Counted from the stretch's first letter, positions 50,900-59,843 are shown. The stretch: DNA of 60,919 nt from Nitrosomonas sp. Nm84 (GCF_003201565.1 NZ_QJJP01000022.1:1-60919), one strand, 5' to 3'. Notes: generated by a model not told the origin, from the sequence alone. Translations and numbers: made by a program.

Positions 50900-53824
50900 T
50901 CATTCGAAGGAGGGAAGTTTATCGTCAGGTTGCAACCAAACCAAAGTAGTCGGTATAATAACTTCCCATGGTTCGCCGTCGGGTTTTGCTCCAGCCAGAT
51001 CATCGGTTTGATTACGAAGTTCTTCTGCAATTGATATAAACATGTCGTCTTTAAGCCTCGGTGTTTCTCCACCTTTCCAAATGGCGCCATTATTTTCTAA
51101 GAAATACATCACAGCATCGTTATATGCTGGACGGACAGGAAGTACTACTCTGGATGAACCTGCTTGTCTAAATTTAGTGAATAAAGGGTCAGCATCGTGT
51201 GTATTGATTTTATTAATCCATTCGGAATTTCTTCCCCAAAAATAAGGAAAAAATAGATATGTCATATTTTCCCACTCAAATGCTTGTTCAAAAAACTGAA
51301 TTATCTTGCCTTCATTCAGGGCATCAAATATATCAAAATCAGGTGGTATAGGTGTAGGAGGAGTACCTATAGTATCTTTCATCGCATCAAAATTACCAAA
51401 AAGGTAGGTATCCATCAGCATTTTTGTACAATGCTTTTTCAATTCAGTCTTCTCAATTTCTCTGTTTATTAAAGGATTTTGTCCCGGGATAGTGACCCCA
51501 CCTTGAAATTCTTGTGCCGCAATCTTTTGCTCGTACTCCGTTTGTAGTACTTTATAAGCAGTCAATATTTTTTCAAAGGTTTGGATTTGCCATTGTTCAA
51601 ATGCTTCATTGGTTAATTCAACAGCTACATAAGCATTTACTGTATACGATATAACATCGTAACTATTTACTGAAATTTGGATGGGATTGCCTTCCCAGAA
51701 CCAATGATAAGGTTCAGAACTTCTATAGTTATTATCAACAGCACCTACTGCTCCGTTATTATCCAATAAGCGGAATATTTTATTGCCAATGGTCACTTCG
51801 AGCCTGGGATAGTTAGAAAAGTATGCCGAACAATCAAACCAAACGCCAAGTTTAGAAATATATCCTGCTGGCACGATTAATTCTTTACTATTAGCTGTTT
51901 GACCATTTCCATCCAGGGGCATCTTATCTTTTGCGATAGAAGTCGAAATGGTTTTCCACGGTAGAGGCGGAGGAGAAACACCTTGTACATTATAAGTAGC
52001 TATTAAATCCCAATAATTTTGTCTTGTAATCTCCCTTGGAGTTTTGATAGTTAATTTTGGAGGTGGATCAATTTTATTATTGCGAGCTTTCTTCAATGAA
52101 TATTCGTAGAACGCAGCAGGTTCAGGAATGATAAACTCAAACATCATCCGTACGCCATAATTATATACTTGAGCTTCATAATGCTTATCTACCCAACGAT
52201 AAATTCCGGTAACATGGTCAGGCTTACCTTTGTTATCAATACCATGAGTATTTATTTCCTCAACTTCATGCAGTTTCTTTGTGGTGCGTTCTTCCTTGGT
52301 TCTTTTTTGTATTTTAGAGACTGACTTATCAATAACCTCCTTGGCAAAATTTGAAGAGCTTTTATTTGATTCTTTTTCTGCCTTACTATACGCAAACTCA
52401 CCATGAGCGGTTATATTCACCATTCCGTATGAACCTGATACAGTAATACCTGCTTGCAAACTCATTTGCTCCTCAATCGTTTCGTCACTTTCTTTTTTTA
52501 GCTCGAACCGGTCTGTCGTTTGCAAGTCTTTGGTTGTTTCTTCACTCGTTTCATTAGAAATTGTAAAAATATCTTCTATTCTATCGAGAACTCGATGTTT
52601 TCGTTCTTTATATTCTCCTCGTAAGACATTTTCAATATGCGCTACTTCGCCTGCTACATATTTTTTTAATGTTTGCTTTACCACTTTTAAGTCGCCAATC
52701 CCTAAAGGCTTTATTGAACTTCTTACATTGGTTGGCGGATGAATGATAATAGGAAACTTTATAGAATCTGCAATTCCAAATTTTGAAACGATAGAAGATA
52801 TTGCTGGAATTAGTTTTGCCTCTTCTGGCATATAAGACATAAAACGTACGTCACTCAATCCAGAAACAGCTAAATTTGTAGTTTCCAGCTTTCTTTGTAA
52901 TTTTGTGAAGGCATCAGATATCTGCAAGTTATTTTCTGATATATTGATATTGTTAAGTAAAGTTTTTGTGTTTTTATTTAGTGTTTCGAAACTTTTTTTA
53001 TTGACTATCAATTCATTTTTAAAAAAGGATAATTTAATTTTTTCTTCTATTCCTGTTTCTTTATTTGGGATAACGACATTTTTTGTTTGCGTCGTTATTT
53101 TAGTATCAAATCTGATATTTTTTAATTCCTCAATTGCTCTGTTAGTGTCTACTAAATCAGACCACAGATTTTTATACTCCTTCACTTTAAATTCGTCTAA
53201 CTTTTCTGGTTTTTTGGATTCCTCAATCGTAACTTTGAGTTTTGGCAAATCAGTGAATAATTTTGGTATGAGAGGAATAGCAAAAAAAATACTCTTCAAA
53301 GTCTGCTCATCTGAAATTATAATTTCTTGGCTAAGCAAATGAATAAGATGATATATTCTTAGGATACCTGTGAGATTATCTAAATTGATTGACTCCGTTC
53401 TTCCCAGCATGTAAAAAGCATAATATCTGTCCCAGATTTCATGTAGTTGTTCTTGAAACTCTTCGCTTTTGTACAGCACAACTAGTTTCTCATCAAGAAT
53501 TTTTTCTATACCTTTTAATAAAACATCATTTGAAATATCGTTTTTATCAATATTTGTTATGAATTCATAAATTTTTTTAAGATTGCTGTCTTCTTGAAGA
53601 TAATTCAAATCAAATTCTTTCATTTGAATGAACTCTTTAATTTGAGTTGGAATTTTTGTTCCATTCTTAGGATCAAATTTCTTAGTCAGCTTACCAACTG
53701 GAGTTTCTTCAGGTTTTCTTTTATCGGTAATAAAATTTATTTCCTGCTTTTTTTTATCAGCAGAAACAGGAGGTCTCAAAGATACAAATTTGAAAATGTC
53801 GGACTGATTAATGTCTTTAGTCAT
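50900..53824 (-). CDS. 974-aa cargo protein of unknown family
   Basis: A long soluble protein without signal peptide or obvious membrane segment. The start has AGGAG 12 nt upstream. The first 330 residues are Lys/Ile/Asn-rich and helical. Residues about 390-540 (LKKYVAGEVAHIENVLRGEY, KERKHRVLDRIEDIFT, then TTDRFELKKESDETIEEQMS) read as extended coiled coil. A beta-rich part around 640-760 (VPAGYISKLGVWFDCSAYFS, VEVTIGN-like strands) could be a lectin-like or jelly-roll fold. The C-terminal 200 residues contain YFWGRNSEW and a conserved-looking ARVVLPVRPAYNDAV-like block. I cannot name the family. It is much more AT-rich than the gene below it. Together they form the element's cargo; injection-system, toxin-delivery or defence roles are all possible. 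Confidence 0.5.
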   Translation of the reverse strand: MTKDINQSDIFKFVSLRPPVSADKKKQEINFITDKRKPEETPVGKLTKKFDPKNGTKIPTQIKEFIQMKEFDLNYLQEDSNLKKIYEFITNIDKNDISNDVLLKGIEKILDEKLVVLYKSEEFQEQLHEIWDRYYAFYMLGRTESINLDNLTGILRIYHLIHLLSQEIIISDEQTLKSIFFAIPLIPKLFTDLPKLKVTIEESKKPEKLDEFKVKEYKNLWSDLVDTNRAIEELKNIRFDTKITTQTKNVVIPNKETGIEEKIKLSFFKNELIVNKKSFETLNKNTKTLLNNINISENNLQISDAFTKLQRKLETTNLAVSGLSDVRFMSYMPEEAKLIPAISSIVSKFGIADSIKFPIIIHPPTNVRSSIKPLGIGDLKVVKQTLKKYVAGEVAHIENVLRGEYKERKHRVLDRIEDIFTISNETSEETTKDLQTTDRFELKKESDETIEEQMSLQAGITVSGSYGMVNITAHGEFAYSKAEKESNKSSSNFAKEVIDKSVSKIQKRTKEERTTKKLHEVEEINTHGIDNKGKPDHVTGIYRWVDKHYEAQVYNYGVRMMFEFIIPEPAAFYEYSLKKARNNKIDPPPKLTIKTPREITRQNYWDLIATYNVQGVSPPPLPWKTISTSIAKDKMPLDGNGQTANSKELIVPAGYISKLGVWFDCSAYFSNYPRLEVTIGNKIFRLLDNNGAVGAVDNNYRSSEPYHWFWEGNPIQISVNSYDVISYTVNAYVAVELTNEAFEQWQIQTFEKILTAYKVLQTEYEQKIAAQEFQGGVTIPGQNPLINREIEKTELKKHCTKMLMDTYLFGNFDAMKDTIGTPPTPIPPDFDIFDALNEGKIIQFFEQAFEWENMTYLFFPYFWGRNSEWINKINTHDADPLFTKFRQAGSSRVVLPVRPAYNDAVMYFLENNGAIWKGGETPRLKDDMFISIAEELRNQTDDLAGAKPDGEPWEVIIPTTLVWLQPDDKLPSFE

Positions 53825-54005
53825 GATATTTTAAGTCTCCTAAAATCAATTTTTGAAAAAAAATTTGTCCAATAACCAGCAATCTATGCAATAAATATAT
53901 CATTCTTCCATAAATGTATTGTTAACTTCTCCGAAATGTCTGTCATATAATTTAAATACTCTAATTCTAAGAAATGCTTACATGATCTGTAGTAAATTTT
54001 AATCG

Positions 54006-55703
54006 CTAGTAATATTTATCTCTATCTTTCGTACAGTTATTAACAGAACTCCAAGGCGGCTGCGCCGCAAATGCGGCCTCGCGGTCGCTGCCGCTCCCAC
54101 TCGGGCGCTTTGCGCTTCGCCGTTCAGTTGGTTCCGTGTTGACTGCACATTTTTCGATACGCCATTGATGCAAACGGGTGGGTAATTGGATGGAATCTGT
54201 TTGAACACCACAGATTTTTTGTCCTATCGGATCACCATATTTTCCCAGTCCTTTGGATTCTATTTTGAGTAACTTGATGGGATTGTTTTTTCGTTTGGAA
54301 ATGGTGCCGCCCATCAATTGAATGAATTGCCACCATTTGTTTTGATCGGCTGCTTGCTGGGCTTGCTGTAGAATGCCTTCGGGTGCTTCGCTGATTCGGC
54401 GCAATTCGCGCCAAATGCTGACCGGTGCGCCGCCAATTTGTTGGAATTGCCGAATGCTCCAAGTTGATGCCCAGGCTTCTACTCGTTCTGCCGCTTCTTG
54501 TATCGGGCTGCCGTCAATGTCCTGTTCCAGGCCATGGCCGTCGATGTTTTTTGAAATGTATTTCGCAATGTAACCGACTGCAGTGCCTTTGCTTTTATCG
54601 ATAGGTTTTGCTAAAAAACGATGCTCTTTTGCTCCGGGTTCGTCGCCATCGGTTTGCAGGGCATAATGCCGCATAATTTCCTGTACTTTCTCGGCTTGTC
54701 CGAGCGGCATGAATAGCAGTATATGCCAGTGCGGCGTGCCATCATGTTGCGGTTCGGCAATGCGGAAACCGTACACAGGAAGCTTGTCTCGCTTGAGTTT
54801 GGAGCGAATTCGTGACCAGACTTTGTTAAGGTATTTTTGCGCTTGTTTAGGTGTTGTGCCGTCATATTTGGAATTCCGTTCACCGCTGCCGGAATGCCGG
54901 GCATGCATTTTGGATGGGCAAGTAATGGTATAGAATTCGCCAACATGTCCCAATTCATTGGCAATGAATTCAAATCCGAATAGGCGCACCATCAATTCAC
55001 TGCGTCGTACATGCGGATTAGCCAAGCTATGTTCTGCCAGTTCGTTGAGTGTGAAACACTGGCCGAGCTCATTGGTTGCCAATAACCCATCGAGAACGCG
55101 GCGGATACGTTTTTTCTGTTCTCTGCGCCTTGTCAGTGTTTCATCGCTGACATAGCGGCTGGCGCGTTCATGTACCAGTCCGATGCGGATGGCATCTTGC
55201 TCCAGCTTTTGCGCGTGAATCTTACGCAGCCGTTGCAACCACCAGATTTCATCGGTCAGACGGGTATAGATGCCGGCGGTCGTGATATCTCGATCTTCTA
55301 GCGATGATCGGTCGATTTCATACTTTTGTGTTCGATGCAGCATCGAGGAAACGGCATGTTCCAGCTTCAAATAAATGCGGCTGATTTGCTGCATCTCCTT
55401 GACAATATTTTTCGCCAAATCTTTCAGGTCGTCATCGCTGGCATTGAGCGCAATGCTATTTTTAGTAATCGATCCATAAGCATTAAGCAAACTATGATTG
55501 GCGCTTTGCCTGCCGTCAAAGATATAAGTCTCCTTGTAATCGTGGGCAACGATTTTGGCGAATCGCTTCGGCAATTGCCGGAATATCGGCGCGCGCCAGC
55601 GTTTATCATTGCCATCCGGCTCATCAAGTAAACTTAAAATGCTCTCGGCGATGCGTTCACTGGAGCTAAGCAGTTCCTGGTTATCATGTACTAACGTGTG
55701 CAT
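54006..55703 (-). CDS. HUH-type replication endonuclease (phage gpA-like Rep)
   Basis: A 565-residue rolling-circle initiator. The start at 55703 has GAGGTG about 5 nt upstream; the longer frame to 55748 overlaps the AlpA-like gene. The HUH motif is [10 protein letters not shown] (His325, His327), and the tyrosine motif is [10 protein letters not shown] with Tyr378 and Tyr382 spaced by four, as in phage P2 gpA and related replication endonucleases. It should nick a specific origin strand and attach to its 5' end. This gives the element replication or conjugative-mobilisation capacity when excised. No helicase gene adjoins. Confidence 0.85.
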   Translation of the reverse strand: MHTLVHDNQELLSSSERIAESILSLLDEPDGNDKRWRAPIFRQLPKRFAKIVAHDYKETYIFDGRQSANHSLLNAYGSITKNSIALNASDDDLKDLAKNIVKEMQQISRIYLKLEHAVSSMLHRTQKYEIDRSSLEDRDITTAGIYTRLTDEIWWLQRLRKIHAQKLEQDAIRIGLVHERASRYVSDETLTRRREQKKRIRRVLDGLLATNELGQCFTLNELAEHSLANPHVRRSELMVRLFGFEFIANELGHVGEFYTITCPSKMHARHSGSGERNSKYDGTTPKQAQKYLNKVWSRIRSKLKRDKLPVYGFRIAEPQHDGTPHWHILLFMPLGQAEKVQEIMRHYALQTDGDEPGAKEHRFLAKPIDKSKGTAVGYIAKYISKNIDGHGLEQDIDGSPIQEAAERVEAWASTWSIRQFQQIGGAPVSIWRELRRISEAPEGILQQAQQAADQNKWWQFIQLMGGTISKRKNNPIKLLKIESKGLGKYGDPIGQKICGVQTDSIQLPTRLHQWRIEKCAVNTEPTERRSAKRPSGSGSDREAAFAAQPPWSSVNNCTKDRDKYY

Positions 55704-55710
55704 ACACACC

Positions 55711-55905
55711 TCAGTACTCACTGGTTGAATAATGAGTGCAAGATTCAATATAGGCGAGCAAATCGCTATGACGATAACGAACTGCTCGGCTGCCTATTTT
55801 GACGAAAGGCACCCGAGCACCTGCCCAGCGGTCTCGTTCCAGGAATGCGATACTGACGCCTAAGATTTGTGCGGCTTGTTTAGTAGTGAGTAATGAGTTT
55901 TGCAT
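55711..55905 (-). CDS. AlpA/excisionase-like HTH protein
   Basis: A 64-residue winged-HTH protein ([51 protein letters not shown]). This is the MerR/AlpA-type DNA-binding fold used by excisionases and regulators of integrative elements. It lies seven nt upstream of rep, so it probably regulates rep or directs excision with the integrase. Confidence 0.8.
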   Translation of the reverse strand: MQNSLLTTKQAAQILGVSIAFLERDRWAGARVPFVKIGSRAVRYRHSDLLAYIESCTHYSTSEY

Positions 55906-56019
55906 GATTGTCTCCAGTAGTAGTTAAACTGAAGACAATTTGCGATAAATGACGGGGTAAAAAAAGACGCTAAAAAAGTAGATAGGTATCTATTTTTTTT
56001 GAAAGGGGTTTTGTTTTTT

Positions 56020-56682
56020 CTATCCCATTGATTTCTTTCTTCTTCCACCTTTCCTGGCAAGCTCGGGAGCGTACTCTTTTGCCCATTCCTGAAATGAATC
56101 TTTGGAAAAAACAGAGGGGTTTCCGTATTTCTGCATTATTGAATGGTTATAAATTTGGTCATACGAGTGATTCGGATTTTCTTTCCATAGTTTTCTGGCA
56201 AGCTCCAGGCAGCCTGTTATTTTCCTGCGCCTATCAGTCATTTCATCATGCCAGTTTTTATTTTCGTCTTCAGTCTCGACTGTTTGACCTGTAGCTGTTA
56301 TTTGATTCTGTGTCCAACATGGCGGTGGTGCAAGCAAGGCTACTTTCTCGCACCAAGTAATGACTTCATTTCTCTTGACGTAAAGATTATCCAGGTAATC
56401 CTTGCTGAATTTGTTATGCATGAGCCATCGGTAAAATTTAATGGTATGCCTGAAATCAAAGATAATTGAAAGAAACGAATCATCGAAGAAAATTCGGTGC
56501 CCCTTCCAACGAGCGGAAATCTCCTTGCTGCCTATTGCTCGGATCAGGCGATCAATCGCAAGTCTTAGCCCTGATGAAATTGCAGCGGAATCGGTTTGAT
56601 CGGATTTTTCACCGGCCCAATCATGCGCCAATTGCCAGATAGATTTGAAGTCGGGATTATTTTCTACATGCATGACAACCAT
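56020..56682 (-). CDS. 220-aa hypothetical protein of the integrative element
   Basis: No family recognised. An ATG at 56673 with GGATGG 7 nt upstream may be the true start. The protein is Trp-rich and charged (SIWQLAHDWAGEKSDQ, then FDFRHTIKFYRWLMHNKFSK) with a basic tail (ARKGGRRKKSMG). The C-terminal part, SYDQIYNHSIMQKYGNPSVF then DSFQEWAKEYAPE, resembles a small DNA-binding or regulatory region often seen in accessory proteins of such elements. It is upstream of the AlpA-like gene and co-directional. Confidence 0.5.
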   Translation of the reverse strand: MVVMHVENNPDFKSIWQLAHDWAGEKSDQTDSAAISSGLRLAIDRLIRAIGSKEISARWKGHRIFFDDSFLSIIFDFRHTIKFYRWLMHNKFSKDYLDNLYVKRNEVITWCEKVALLAPPPCWTQNQITATGQTVETEDENKNWHDEMTDRRRKITGCLELARKLWKENPNHSYDQIYNHSIMQKYGNPSVFSKDSFQEWAKEYAPELARKGGRRKKSMG

Positions 56683-56770
56683 CCTATGAGAAATAATCTC
56701 AATTGACGGCTGAATAATTTGCTTGCTTGAGGAAATTTGCGAATGGTATCTTGAGTACTCGGATTTGCCA
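56683..56770. other. Short spacer upstream of the 220-aa gene
   Basis: These 88 nt hold the leader of the 220-aa gene and run straight into the nested inverted repeat at 56771. No separate promoter of good quality is seen. Confidence 0.4.
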
Positions 56771-56942
56771 CCCTTGACAGGCTGCCGCCGCCCAAAGTTT
56801 GGTTTTGCATGAAGGATTGCGGTATTGTGATTTAGTTAGAAAGAAGCAGATGCATTGCGGCGTGAGATCCACAAGGAGCTAAAAACGGAAAAGATTCAAT
56901 CCTTCGCCGGTATTGTCTTGGGCGGCGGCAGCCTGTCAAGGG
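56771..56942. repeat. 172-bp nested inverted-repeat structure
   Basis: Perfect 25-bp arms at 56771-56795 and 56918-56942 (GC-rich, left arm begins CCCTTGACAGGCTGCCGCCG) enclose 122 nt. Inside, a second inverted pair GAAGGATTG (56811-56819) and CAATCCTTC (56897-56905) nests in register, each followed by a direct repeat CGGTATTGT (56820-56828, 56908-56916). Outside, TTTGCCACC (56764-56772) pairs with GGTGGCAAA (56956-56964), with a small CCGC-TTC-GCGG hairpin bulged out on the right. It lies in a non-coding gap. Candidates are a rolling-circle origin for the Rep, a structured RNA, or a non-autonomous MITE-like element. Confidence 0.75.
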
Positions 56943-56993
56943 CAAGCCGCTTCGCGGTGGCAAAAAAACTGATTAAAATAAGATGAGTGTTAG

Positions 56994-57320
56994 TTAGTCA
57001 GCACCTCGGATAGCTGAATGCACTCGTTCAAGCATCTTATTGGTTACGGTGTCGCGGCGTTCAATTTGGCTCACATAAGCTTGACTGACACCTAAACATT
57101 GAGCCAATTGCTCTTGCGTAATACCAGCCTTGATTCGTGCGAGCGCTATAGGATTATCGACATAATCTTCAAGAACAAACGGTTCATAGGCTTCATTCCG
57201 ATTTGCTTCACAAGTAGCCAATTCTTTTTCGATCTGATCTTTCAAGGCACGGTAAACCGCTATTGGTAACAGGACATATTCGTCTTTACCTTGGATGGAT
57301 TTGATTTTTTGCAGCGTCAT
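56994..57320 (-). CDS. XRE-family antitoxin of a RelE/ParE pair
   Basis: A 108-residue protein with a C-terminal HTH: ALARIKAGITQEQLAQCLGV then SQAYVSQIERRDTVTNKMLE (residues about 58-97). The N-terminal half (EYVLLPIAVYRALKDQIEKE) is an antitoxin-like toxin-binding region. Its start overlaps the toxin gene by four bases (ATGA), in toxin-first order. It should neutralise the toxin and autoregulate. Confidence 0.82.
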   Translation of the reverse strand: MTLQKIKSIQGKDEYVLLPIAVYRALKDQIEKELATCEANRNEAYEPFVLEDYVDNPIALARIKAGITQEQLAQCLGVSQAYVSQIERRDTVTNKMLERVHSAIRGAD

Positions 57321-57583
57321 TTGTAAGCATCTCCACGCGGTTTGATTTTCTCAATCGTAATAATTCTAACGACATCATGCCGTTCAAAAATAACACGCCA
57401 GTTACCAACTCTCATCCGAAAATAGGGCTCACCTTCCAGTTTCTTGATATCAAGCGAACTATCATCAGGATTCCGGCCTAGTTGTTCCAATTTCTCAGCG
57501 ATCCTGAATCGATCCGTTTTCGGCAAGCTTTGCAGTTTCTTTTTGGCTTGCGGCCGGATCAACAAACTGTACGGATTGTGCAT
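57317..57583 (-). CDS. RelE/ParE-family toxin
   Basis: An 88-residue protein, YSLLIRPQAKKKLQSLPKTD then KLEGEPYFRMRVGNWRVIFE and IEKIKPRGDAYK, the standard RelE/ParE fold with the basic helix 1 and the RvGxyRviy strand pair. It likely cuts translated mRNA or poisons gyrase. With the overlapping XRE partner it stabilises the integrated element. Confidence 0.85.
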   Translation of the reverse strand: MHNPYSLLIRPQAKKKLQSLPKTDRFRIAEKLEQLGRNPDDSSLDIKKLEGEPYFRMRVGNWRVIFERHDVVRIITIEKIKPRGDAYK

Positions 57584-57607
57584 ATTATAAGTTATAAAAT
57601 GTTATAT

Positions 57608-58870
57608 TCAAGCATTTTGGTGCTTTTGGAATGACAATATCTTCTTGTCTTCTTTGATTTTGAAATATCGAATCAATTGAAAGGATATTTGTTGCATGGG
57701 TTTTCGCAAACGCTCGACATCGCTGATAATATAGCCAGCAGTGACATCGTTGGTCATTTTATGATTTACTAGCCGTTTAAGTGCATAAGCAGATATATCG
57801 ATACTTTCGGCAATCGTGATAAAAGTGCGGCGCAGATCGTGTAGTGTGAACGATACTTCGGATAATTGAATAACTTTCTGCACTTGACGGCGCGGTTCAA
57901 TTAAATATCCCGCTTTACCATCCCCAGCAAAAACATATTCAGAATCGGTCACGGCTTTTCTGCTTTGCAGTAGATCGAAAACAAAATCGGTTAGCGGCAA
58001 TGTCAAAGGTTCCCAATTCTTGGTATCGGTCAATGTAAAAGAGCGATCATCCAAATCTATATTCGACCATTTCAGCGTTGCGGCTTCTTGTCGTCTTAGA
58101 CCTGTAAACAAAAGAAATAAAAGATAATCGGCCACCATTGCAGATTGGTTAGATATTTGATCTTGCTTAAGCGACATCACAGCTTCATACCAAGGAGAAA
58201 GTTGATGAGGTTTGATAACGGTTTGGCGACGATCTACCCGATACCATGCGCGGGTTTGCGTCAGACGCATAACAGGATTTTCCCGTAATATTGAATGTCC
58301 ACTACCATCTTCATATTGTGCAATGGCAAAATTGAATAGGGCACGCAAAAAACGCATCGACAGATTGGCATAAGCTTCGCCTCTTTCCACTCCGATTTTG
58401 TTATGCCGCTTGCTGACCATGTCCTTATTGATACCGGTTATTGCTTTATCCTGCCAGTCGGCAAAAACGACGGCCATCACTCGTCGGTAATCATAGAGTG
58501 TTCGCTCTTTGAGATTTTTCCGGGTTTTAACGAAATCATCAAAAGCTTGTTTTAGTGTCGTACCTTGCAAGGCTTCCTGCTTTTTCTCAGCGGCAGGATT
58601 GCGGCCAACAGCAATATGTCCCAGTAATTTATGGGCTTCCTTTCTGGCTTGTTCAACAGTTAATTCAGGATACCTGCCTAGTGTTAACCGTTTCACTTTG
58701 CCGTCGATTCTTTTTTCCAAAATGAATGATTTTGCGCCGGATGAAGTAACACGCACGGCAAAACCTTTGAGTTCGGTATCGCGGATAAAAGCTTGGCCGG
58801 TTTCCGGTGTAGACAGTTTGTCTACATAGGATTTTGTGATTTTTTGCGGGAGTGTTTGAGGTGCGGTCAT
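57608..58870 (-). CDS. int: Tyrosine integrase of the element (DUF4102/P4-like group)
   Basis: A 420-residue tyrosine recombinase. The start at 58870 has AAGGAG 9 nt upstream; a frame to 58891 is less likely. The N-terminal DUF4102-like domain (residues 10-90: ELKGFAVRVTSSGAKSFILE, LTLGRYPELTVEQAR) is followed by a SAM-like core-binding domain and the catalytic domain with Arg in FTGLRRQEAATLKW, HDLRR (His-x-x-Arg) and the nucleophile Tyr in TAGYIISDVE. It integrates the element at the tRNA-derived 45-bp core and sits next to the right copy. Confidence 0.92.
   Translation of the reverse strand: MTAPQTLPQKITKSYVDKLSTPETGQAFIRDTELKGFAVRVTSSGAKSFILEKRIDGKVKRLTLGRYPELTVEQARKEAHKLLGHIAVGRNPAAEKKQEALQGTTLKQAFDDFVKTRKNLKERTLYDYRRVMAVVFADWQDKAITGINKDMVSKRHNKIGVERGEAYANLSMRFLRALFNFAIAQYEDGSGHSILRENPVMRLTQTRAWYRVDRRQTVIKPHQLSPWYEAVMSLKQDQISNQSAMVADYLLFLLFTGLRRQEAATLKWSNIDLDDRSFTLTDTKNWEPLTLPLTDFVFDLLQSRKAVTDSEYVFAGDGKAGYLIEPRRQVQKVIQLSEVSFTLHDLRRTFITIAESIDISAYALKRLVNHKMTNDVTAGYIISDVERLRKPMQQISFQLIRYFKIKEDKKILSFQKHQNA
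58808..58826. promoter_or_regulatory. Perfect palindrome TGTAGACA-GTT-TGTCTACA inside the int 5' end
   Basis: An 8-bp inverted repeat with 3-nt centre contains the TGTAGAC unit that also occurs twice just upstream of int. It probably binds integrase or a regulator, coupling int expression to att-site occupancy. Confidence 0.5.
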
Positions 58871-58899
58871 TGTTTCAATCTCCTTTTTCATGCAGATGC

Positions 58900-58920
58900 C
58901 ATGTAGACACTATGTAGACA
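58900..58920. repeat. Direct repeats upstream of int (arm-type sites)
   Basis: ATGTAGAC occurs twice at an 11-bp period, 30-50 bp upstream of the int start codon. The same motif and period recur at 48479-48499. These are candidate arm-type binding sites for the integrase. Confidence 0.55.
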
Positions 58921-59029
58921 ATAGGCGTAAAACTATGGGGTGGAGTTTAAAACAACTTAATAGCAAAAATCAATACAAAACAATGATATGAATTGATATT
59001 AAAACAACGTAAAACAGTACATTTTAGAA

Positions 59030-59074
59030 TTCGTAATCAGTAGGTCGGAGGTTCGACTCCTCTCAACAGCACCA
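59030..59074 (+). repeat. Right attachment core, tRNA-Thr 3' part
   Basis: Second identical copy of the 45-bp core (TTCGTAATCAG through CAACAGCACCA). It lies about 160 bp from the int start. Like the left copy it has no tRNA 5' half upstream. Confidence 0.85.
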
Positions 59075-59571
59075 ATTAAATCAAATAGTTACAATATAAC
59101 ACCGTATATTTTTCATGTACTTGCTTGAACAAACTCGTAATTAGCCCCAGTATTAGTCCCAGTTACAATCTTGGTTGTTGCTGCATTTCGTTGGATAGTT
59201 TTGGATCAAGGTTCAAAATAAACCCGCTATTATGTTGACCGAATCTTTTTATCATTCATGCAGGGACTTTATTGAACCTTTTCCAATAATGATGTTCAAA
59301 TGCATATAATGAAGGAAACAAGCTTTTTAAGTTTTTTCTTTATTGAAGTTTGTTGGTTTTGAATACCAATGAATTGATTATATTTATTTGTTTATTTTAA
59401 AACTAAACAAATTTGATTAACCTCGTTAATTGCAATCGAAGTATGTTTGTGAATGTGTTCATTTGAACATGAGAAGTTAATTTGAAGCTGTATTTATATT
59501 ATGAAGGACAACTCAATAGAAACATAAGGTAAGTGGTTGTAATTAGCGGCATATTTAAAAGGTATTAATAT
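59075..59571. other. AT-rich region right of the element with a 14-bp palindrome
   Basis: No gene is supported in these 497 nt. TGTTCA-TT-TGAACA (59456-59469) is a perfect palindrome 103 nt upstream of the AlpA-like gene, and a half-site TGTTCAAA occurs near 59292. It is a candidate operator for that regulator. Confidence 0.4.
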
Positions 59572-59832
59572 ATGCTGTCTAATAATAAGTCAAAACTCAT
59601 TCGTCTTAAAGAAGTTATAGAAATTAGTGGCTTAAAACGCTCAACTATCTATAACTATATCACCAAAGGGATTTTTCCCTCTCAAATCAAACTTGGCGAA
59701 CGCTGTGTTGCATGGGTAGAAAATGAAATTTTAGAAGTTAATTTTGCTCGAATGGCAGAAAGAACCGAGCAAGAAATTAAAGATCTTGTTGCACAGCAAA
59801 AAGATTTACGTCTGCAAAATAGTTATCAATAA
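59572..59832 (+). CDS. AlpA-family phage-type transcriptional regulator
   Basis: An 86-residue protein. LIRLKEVIEISGLKRSTIYN, YITKGIFPSQIKLGERCVAW and VENEILE form the AlpA winged-HTH domain; a polar helical tail follows (RTEQEIKDLVAQQKDL). AlpA proteins act as activators or excision factors for integrated elements. It has an AAGG leader. It marks the start of a further mobile-element segment to the right of the att core, distinct from the AlpA-like gene at 55711. Confidence 0.85.
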   Translation: MLSNNKSKLIRLKEVIEISGLKRSTIYNYITKGIFPSQIKLGERCVAWVENEILEVNFARMAERTEQEIKDLVAQQKDLRLQNSYQ

Positions 59833-59843
59833 AAGAGGTGATT

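Larger units (their letters stand above)
48392..59074. mobile_element. Integrative element bounded by tRNA-Thr-derived 45-bp direct repeats
   Basis: Identical 45-bp sequences at both ends enclose a tyrosine integrase, an AlpA-like factor, an HUH replication protein, a RelE/XRE pair, a small hypothetical gene and two large cargo genes, all on the minus strand. No conjugation genes are inside, so it is an integrative and possibly mobilisable element of about 10.6 kb. The integrase gene starts about 160 bp from the right repeat, the usual arrangement. Confidence 0.8.

Noticed and set aside
56771..56942. Nested inverted repeat as a retron msr-msd or integron attC
   Set aside because: No reverse transcriptase gene and no integron integrase or R'/R'' core sites are present; an origin, RNA or MITE fits better.
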